The notes under the pieces: generated by a model | What the model was told of the DNA's origin: nothing | The model's input: the letters and a program-made list of their open reading frames with translations, nothing else | Database searches by the model: none | Shown here: in pieces, positions 49,282 through 58,269 of the stretch | Layout of the letters: each line of letters opens with the position of its first letter | Position numbering within the stretch: position 1 is the first letter of the stretch | Position numbers and translations under genes: made by a program | From: Scortum barcoo | Taxonomy: Eukaryota; Chordata; Actinopteri; Centrarchiformes; Terapontidae | DNA length: 64,000 nucleotides | Reading direction: 5' to 3' | Assembly (NCBI GenBank): GCA_023238725.1 | Contig: CM041535.1 | Location: 27,395,978-27,459,977 of the forward strand

Positions 49282-52200
49282 CACTAAGTGGGGCTTTAGT
49301 CAACCTAAGACTAATGTAAACGCACACACACACACAGAGCTTATCTGACAAACTAATAACTGTTACTGACATCAACCAGCTGGAAAACTGGACGGACATT
49401 TTTCCTTCTCTCTCTCGCTCTCTCTCTCTTTTCCCTCCCTGTCTCTCTCTCTCTCTCTCTGATTTTCTCCCCTATCTCTCTGTCCACTTTCTCTCTCTTA
49501 TTTGACATTTTCTTCTTCCCTCTCTTCTTCTCTTCCTCCTTTCTGAACCACTTTTCTTCCTCTTCCTCTTTTCCTGTCTTTCCTTTCTCATATTTCCTTC
49601 TTCCTTTCTTTCTTTTCCTACTTTTCCTCATTTTTTGGCCTTTCCTTTTTTCTTTCTTTTACTTATTCTTACTTCCTTCTCTTCTTTTTATTCCACCTCA
49701 CACTTTTCTTTCTTTCAGGCCTTTTTGTCCTCCTTTTTGTCCTTCAGACTGTCACTCTCGTTTGTTTTCGGTCCTTCTCTTCCTGTCTTTTCCTTTCTTT
49801 TCTTTTTTCCCCTCCCTCCTTCCTCCCCTCTCTAAGTGCCACATCATTGTAAAGAAAACATGCTGTGATTTATGCTGCTCTAAGGGGGTTCGGCTCCGAG
49901 TGTCACCCCCCGCCTATTAATCATCCCGGGATTGCGTTGAGCAATAAGCTAACCGGCCGCTAACTATTCAGATGTCACACTCTCGCTTTTTGTAAAATAT
50001 CAGGCCTGTGTTTACACGACCATCCATCTTGGCGCTCGGCGGTTTTTAAAGCCGAGCGCTTGTTTGGTTTTTCTCGGCCTCTCCTCGCCTATTTATTCTC
50101 TCCTCTCAGCGCCTCGCATGGCGTGCTGTTTAGCTCAAGTTGGATCATAAAAATTCTTGTCTGAGGAATAATGTGCTTTTCAACCCAGGAGGTGCGGGCG
50201 GCCCCGGAGAGGCAGAGCGAGAATTAATATCCAGACGGCGCTGAGGCGTTAGATCAGAGAGTTAGCCTCGCTCTTTTTAAACTCAAAATATTGGGACAAG
50301 GAGCTTAAGTTGGTCTTTTCAAAGCAACAATATTGGGACAAAGAGATTAAAGTTCTGAGCCGAGCAGCTAAATTTGGTATTTTTAAAGCACAAGTTGGAA
50401 GGTCAGGCAACTAAATTTGGCTTTTTAAAGGCTGTTTGTATTTTTGGGAGACGCAGCTAAACTTGGTCATTTTTATAGGCCGTAAAGAGAGGAGCAAAGA
50501 AGTTATGACATTTATTTCTGTAAATCTGACAGTAACATGAACCGTCAGCACAAACGAAACTGAGATGGAAGAAATAAAGTTAATAAGTAATTAATGATGT
50601 AAATGAGGTTCAGTGAACGTCAGGAGATCATCAGAGATAAACTTCTGTTTCGTGTCAGTTTCCAAACTGTTTTTACAACCTTTTAATGTAAAATCTTCAT
50701 TTATCTGCAGATGAGTCAAGACTAAACGAGACATTTCTTTCTTCTTTCAAAACAAACATATAGAAATAATATAGAAAATAATGTTGTTGGAGGTGACACA
50801 ACTCCACTTTGTGTTGTTGTTTACGCCCTTTCTGTCACTTTAATTTAATTTTAAACTGACTGTTGTTTTCTAGATTTATTGAAGATTAATCAGTCCACAA
50901 AACTAAACATCGTAATAACATCCCAAATTCTTCAGTTTCTCTGAACAGACGGAGAAAATCACTAAATATTCATGACTGAGAATTAAAAATGACTGAAACA
51001 AAATCAAAATAGTTGATAAGAAGTGATCTAATTATGTCCACTCTATTGAAAGCAATAACTCCTAAATGAAAAAATTAACTGTATTTCGACATTTTCTGCA
51101 CTTTTAGTTTAGAATTGATTTTAAAACTTTGACGACGTGGTTAATAGTCACTGAAATCTGCAGTTTTTTGGGTGATTTGGGTTTATGAGTTAAATCCGGA
51201 AACATCTTGAAACGTGTGAACAAACGTTGTGGTGTTAGCGATCTCGAGGTTTGAAACTGCTGATCGGTCGCGTTTGCCTTCATCACGTTTCAGTCGGGAA
51301 AAAAACAGTCTGAGTTTTTGGGGTTCAGATCCCTGCGGAGCCGTCCAGACTAAAAGCGTCCTCTCTCATGATGCCGAGCGTCTGTTTGTATAAAACTGTC
51401 AAACAGCAGATGTAACGTGTCGTCGGAGGGAATTTCAGTCTTACCAGCCTCAGCGGAGGCTCTGACGGTTTCCCACTGCTCATTCCTGGGATATTATGGA
51501 GCTCCGGTTCGAGACGGAGAGGTCACGAGGTCGATGCATTTTTCTGGGGCAAACGAGGGATTTCGTGGCATATTAAACTGAATTTAATGTATGTATGTAA
51601 TGTATTTAATGTAATGTTAATTATCTTGTTAACTTGAGATGCAAAGCTTGTTTTCTGGTGATAATGATTCATATAATTATCTCACGATCTCAAGATAACA
51701 GCCTTGCAAAAATTTGCACGCACAGTCGTTCTTTTAAGTTTCTCTTAGTTAAATATTTTATTCGAGTTAAAGTTTGAATTCATTCAGATTAAGGCTTCAT
51801 GATTCTGATGATTCTTAAATGGTTTCCTCCGTACAGCAGGTCAGGAACGCTCATTTTTTTTGTTTTATCAGCAGAAAATTCAAAGTAAGAGAAAATTAGT
51901 GATCCACAAATTCTCTCTAAATCGCTTGTCTGTGTTCTTTGAAGAGTAAAAGTGTTTGAACAAGTTATTCTGAACACAAGCTTCAGATTACTTTGTGTGA
52001 GGACACTGGACGACTTTCACCACAGCTGGAGTGGAAACGAGACTGTTAATCTTTTTGAAAACCTTTTTCTAATAATAACTAATGAATTTACAGACCAGAG
52101 ATCACTGATGGAGTCCAAGTTTAACATTTGGCACATAGAGATCATTCATTTTGGCTTTTTGAGAGTTTGATCGACATTGGACTATTGATAGAATAGTTGG

Positions 52201-55024
52201 CGTATTAATTGAAAATAATCTTTTTGGGTAAAAATCTGACGTTAAATCCTGATCACACTTTAGTTTTGTTTGCTGATGATCTGATAGTTCCTGATTTAAA
52301 TTCATATTAATCCACTTTTAAGTTCTTGCACAGCTTTTTATGTTCAAACTTTGAACATCTGAGAACTAAAAAGTTTTCTAGCAAATCATGTTCAAGTCTC
52401 TAAAAGTACCTAAAAACCTAAAAAAGTCTTGTCTTGGTGTTTAAACTTGCGTCGGCACTAAAATCGAATGTTCGACTCTTCGTACCGAGTTGTGTTTGGA
52501 GCTCTTCTATCGCAGACAAACATTCTTAAACTCCGTCGCCGTGTTGCTTATCTCTCGCTTATCACTCTAAAAACCCGACAGAGCAGCCTGAAAACACTGA
52601 TGGTAACCCTTCAAAACTCTGCAGACAGTTATTTACCCCCCTGTGGGGCAAATTCTAATCTCCTGAGCCTGATGGGTCAGTGTAGGCAGCTGCCTCTTTG
52701 TTTCTTCAATCTGGAGGTGAAAACGTTACCAAACAAACCGTTCACGTTATCCTGCTGATGGATTCACGTGTAGTTTTGTGTTGAGCTGAAATGATCAGCT
52801 GATTAATCGATTAATCGGTCAACAGATTGTTTTAAAAATGCCAAATAATTTCTGCTTCCTGCTATTTGAGAAGATTTGTTTCTTTCTCTCATGTGAGAAA
52901 TGAAAACATCTGACGACGTCTCTTTGGGATTTGAGAAATTATGATCAATCTTTTTCTGTTTTCTGATATTAACTAAACCATTAATCAATTAATTAATATG
53001 AATAACAACCAGATTCATTGATGGTGAAAATAGTTATCAGCTACATGTCAAGTTTTCTTCATTATAAAGATGCATCACAGAGACGAATTTATGTAATTTA
53101 TTTATTATGTAACTTTCTTTCTTTTGATTGTGATCTGAATATCTTTAGTTTTGAATTGTTGGTCGGTGAAGAAAAAGATGAGAAGGCCTTCTTTTTAATT
53201 TATCGATAAAACGATAAACTTATGAAGTTTAAAGAGTAATTTCATGAGTTTTGGGTAACAGCAGCTTTACTTCCTTTTCCTCTTTAAAACGTAGTCAGTA
53301 TTTCTCTTTATTGTTCATTCGAGCAGTAAAATCTCCCCCTGAACAATCCTCAGGTGACGAATTATATTCGTCCATATTTTTCTGTGATCTCAGCTCATTT
53401 ATCTCTGATGTGAGTCCCAGCAGGCGTCTTTCTGTTTTATTTTTATTCATCACTTCCCCCAAAAAACTGGAAAACTGCCGCTGAACTCCCACAGGTGGAG
53501 AGAAAAACTGCATGTGAGCGGAGGAAAAGTGCGTCCACATGTGAGCGACGGGAGGAAAGTGTTTGTGCGAGACGTCCTCCCACAGTGGACCTCTGAAATG
53601 GAAAGTGATGGAGGAGGAGGAGGTGAAGTCATTCTGTGGTCATCCAGCCCAGAAATCAGCCTCGATGCTTCGTCCTGCTGAACGAACTTCCTCTCAGTTT
53701 GTCGTCTCTCTGCAGCTTGTTCGACCCTCATCGATGTGAACGAATCGTCTGCTGCCTCTGATCCAGATTTCATGTTTCTCCTGCGAGTTTCCTCCTCGTT
53801 TATTTTCTCACGTTTTAAATAATATTCAGAGAAACGACAGATGTTTGTGCAGCCTGACGCCGTGAACTTCACGTCTGCTCCGTCGTAACGGCCTCATGAC
53901 CTGCAGCTGACGTAACCGAAGAAACATCTGCACAAAACTAACTTAATGTACGGAAGTCCAGAGCTGCCAAAACTAAATGATCTAATTAAAATTTTCCAGT
54001 TATGATAATCACGAGATGATTATTAAATTAAATTAAAATTAATCTCTACCAAAAGGTTCCCGACGCTGATGATTTTTTTTTTTTATAAACACAAACCAAA
54101 ACTTTATTTGTTCAGTATTAAATTATGGTTATTTAAAGATAAATTACCAAAGTTAGATTAATTAAATTTATCTTTGATCGAACTTTACGGTGCTCAAATC
54201 AACCAAATTAAGTTGTTGAAGAAATCTTGTATTATTTTCATTATCAATTAATCTGGCTGCTATTTCTTTTTAATTAATTGATTAATAGTTTGATTAATAT
54301 CAGAAAATAGTAAAAGATGGAGATCATAATTTCCCAAAACCCAAAAGAGACGTCTTCAGATGTTTTCATTTCTCACACGAGAGAAAAAAAAAACAAATCT
54401 TCTCAAATAAGAAGCAGGAAGCAGAGATTATTTTAGCATTTTTAAAACAATCGATTATCGAGCTGCCACTTAATTTTCTCGGTCGACTGACTGATTGATT
54501 CATTGGCAAATAGTTTCAGCTCAACACAAAGCACATGAATCCATCAGCAGGACAACGTGAACTAAGAAAATATTAAAATCACGATACAAAAGCTCTCGTT
54601 TCTATGTTTAAAAACTACAAACTCAGGTCTCGTTCTGGTTCAGGTCTTGTTTTCCGGTCCAGACCGGGTCAGATCGTCCTCTGGTTCTAGATCTGGCTCA
54701 GAGTTTTTCTTCTTCAGTAAAACATTCGATCTTTTCTTTCTTTGCTGCTGGGAGATTCATGACGTAGCTGTGAAATATTTGCTGCAGGACGCTGACTTTG
54801 AGAAGCCTTCATCCTTTTTCTCCCCCCCGCGCGCCCCGCCGCCCCCCATCGAGGCCTCGGTATCACCTCGTCCTCTGATTGTTTCAGGACTCGGCCTCAG
54901 ATTGTCCTTGGCAGCGGGCACCAGAGAAAATGTTTAGCGTGTTTGTTTTTGTAGTAATTAGCCTCAAAATGGCCGTAATACAGACGGCTAATGGTCCACA
55001 GAGAGCCGGGCCTGTGTCAACACG

Positions 55025-55075
<51 letters not shown>

Positions 55076-55215
55076 TGTGTGTGTGTGTGTGTGTGTGTGA
55101 ATGTGTGTGTGTCATGAGAGATTGTGTGTGTTTTCATGTGTGTGTCTGTGAATGTGTGTTTTTTTTCTGTTAGGAGGTGAGGTGATCAGGCGTGTGAGTG
55201 AAGTGGAAGCTTTCC

Positions 55216-55259
<44 letters not shown>

Positions 55260-58237
55260 TGTGAAAATGTTGGTTTTCCCATCCAGAATCGGCCGGCTGC
55301 TCGTTCTGCTCTGTATCACCGGGACACAGAGACAGAGTCCAGCCCGGCACACACTGTTTTCTTACCTTCTTTCTTTCTTTCTTTCTTTCTTTCTGACGAA
55401 GATGTCGGTCAGTCACATGATATTATTTAAATATTAATATTTAATTTGTGAGGATGTTTCAGGGCTTTGAGGACTCACTGTGATAACGATCCCTTTCAAA
55501 CGTCCTCCACTAAATCAAAGACAAACGAAGGCTTCTTGTTTTTACATTTAATGAGCTGCATCAACATTTATTTCACAAAGTCTCTAATTTCCAAAATGAG
55601 TCTGTCTGCGTCTCTGAAATCTAAAAAGTCGGCGAGGATCATGTGCTGTTGCTCAAACACAGAAAGTGACGAGTCGGTTGTTCAATAAATAACAAAAATA
55701 TTTTAATCGCCTCCATCAGGATCTTTTCTGTGAAACTGATGTTGAAGCTGCTGCGATCATCTGTCGATTAATCTGCAGCTACTTTGATAGTGAAGATCAT
55801 TTTTAAAGCAGAAATGTCGAATATTTGATGTTCCAGGTTCTCAAATGTGAGAATTTTCTGCCTTTTATTGATCTTATATTTTGGTAAATTGAACATTTTT
55901 TTTTATAAGTTTGGACTGAAAAGTAAAACGTAATGATGTCACTTTGTTCTCTGAGATACCGTGACGATGTTTTATACACCAAAGATTTAACAGAGGAGAT
56001 GATGAAATTAATCATCATTTAACTTAAAAATGCTCGTTATTAAAATTAAGAAAAAAAGAGTTCCTTGTTATGACTGACTGATGATGTCACTGTTCAGATG
56101 TTATTTTAATTTCTGTGCTCGGTTTGTGACCTCACAGACGACGTCACCATCGTATCAAGGTACGGCCCTGATCTGTGACATCACAGATGATGTCACAGTT
56201 TGGTTCGTGATGATGTCACACTTGAATCAAATTAATGTCAGTGAACTTTCATTTGATGATTTGGACGTACAAAAAAATAATGTGTTTGTTCCTTTTAAAT
56301 CAAAAGTTTCTTAGTCTAGATTACATAACAGTTGCCAAGAAAGTGCCAAAAAAAGAAAATGAAATGAAAAACAGTCCATTATTTAGTTTAGTTTTTTAAA
56401 TAAAGGTTTGAATTAAACAACCTCATTTGGTTAAACAGTGAACTTCCTAATAATAATGATCAGTTTCTCAGTGTGGTTCATTGATCAGTGGTCACACAGA
56501 CGTCTTCATACGATCAAACTTTGGATCATCACTTGTTTAATCAGAGTTTTCCAGCAGGTTCTTGGACTTAAACCCTTAAATTTGATCCCTTTAGATTTAA
56601 AATCAGACGTCTGAGAGAAACTCCGACAGCAAATTAGTGTTTTTGTATTCCCTCCCTGAACTGCTTCTGTGATTTATGAACGTCCAGCAGACTCGGCCCG
56701 GTTTGGTTTTCTGTGTAATTTTGGGCCGTCTGAGCTGCAGGCCGAGAGAAATACGACTGTGAGACATTTTTATGACGTTTCCTTTCTGTTCTCATCGTGT
56801 TGCTGTCGGTCGTCGTGTGAATTCTTCGACTCCTGCAGCATTTTTCTCAGGGAGGTTTTATGAAAATGTGAAACCAGACAAATTTATCGCCAAGCTGCGC
56901 TCCATGTAATGAGAAATAAAACAGCGTCTTGGCATGTGAACGCACATGTCAGCGCCGGGTTGGAGGTCTGCTGTTAAATGTTCAGATCAGATCTGCAGAT
57001 CCAAGAGGGGAAAATCACGTTTGAAATCATTTTGTTCAGTCTTTAACTCTGACGACAACAAAAACATCTGCTCTGATCGCTGAACAGAGCTAATAAAGTT
57101 CATTTTGTTTGTTTGTTTGCAGCGCGAGCAGGAAAAGGAAAACGCCATGACGCGTCTGAAGAAGCAGCAGGCGGAGCTGGAGGCCATGAGGCTGCGTTAC
57201 CTAGCAACGGAGCAGAAGGAGGCGGTGCAGCAGGACAAACAGGAGCTGGACGACATCAGGAACGAGCTCAACAGGTGAGGAGGAGGATTTCATCTTATTT
57301 TTCATTCAGTCAGCGTGCACAAAAGGTCTTTACTGTCACAGCAACAGAGCTCATACAGGAAGTAAAATGTAATAAAATAATGTTGACGGTGAGATGCATA
57401 AACTCATGTATGCAGGTGTAAATATGTAAGAAGAGGTTGTACCCAGGTGAGGACATACATAGAGTTTATAAACTGAGATGGATAAATGGCTTATACATAC
57501 ACAGTTATATATGTCATTTGAATTTAATCTAATTTGTTCAATGATTCCTCATCGATCAGTAAAGTCTGTAATCGATTATCAGATCAGTTTCTGTCAGTTC
57601 TGGAGTTTGCTGCTACGTAGATTCAAGATTTTATTATCACGAGCAAAACAAAATATAATACAAAAATAATTAAATAAAATATAGACCTTTAAATCTAAAG
57701 TATAGAAATAAAATAAAATATATAATTAAATAGAAATATAATATACAATAGAATACAGATATTTTTATAAAGACCAAAAAATGAATTGAGTAATGGAATA
57801 ATCAGATGATTAATTGGAAGGAACATAATGCACATTTATTCTTCATTTTACATGTATGTTAGATGTTTATCTGTTTTCTTCTTGTGTCCTTCATATCATA
57901 TGATATTTAACATTTAAATGCAACTAACAATAGTTTTTATTACAGACAGACAGACAGACAAACTTTAGATTTAGTAGTCAGTACTTTAATAACACAATAA
58001 CACAAACAAGAAGAGGGCTGCACCAAACCATTTTTTTAACAATTAATCTAAACATTTCGATTAATCTATACTTTAGTTTTCTGTAAAAATTAATTTATCC
58101 AGAACAAATATCAAAACTTCTCATTATTTTTAAATATTTTATTCATTCATCTTCTCTGAAAAACAAAGGTAACAGAAACACGACTTTATTCACAACAAAA
58201 CAACAGTATAACATATATATATCTATAGATATATGTA

Positions 58238-58269
<32 letters not shown>

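Larger units (their letters stand above)
47834..57122 (+). other. cep120 intron 18 (9.3 kb)
   Basis: No exon is supported. The intron holds (GA)n and (CA)n runs at 49.06-49.34 kb, the pyrimidine tract 49400-49840, a CG-richer block 49850-50280 with a hairpin, the inverted duplication at 52740/54271, GT microsatellites at 55.03-55.26 kb, a TTTC run and the CRE-like palindrome at 56173-56198. Confidence 0.6.

Noticed and set aside
49353..49631. Lys/Glu/Arg-rich open frame on the minus strand
   Set aside because: It is the translated polypurine strand of the low-complexity tract, not a coiled-coil gene.
51504..51520. GGTTCGAGAC, resembling a tRNA B box
   Set aside because: No matching A box or cloverleaf could be found around it.
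54991..55173. Open frame rich in Cys-Val repeats
   Set aside because: Translation of the (GT)n microsatellite; no gene context.
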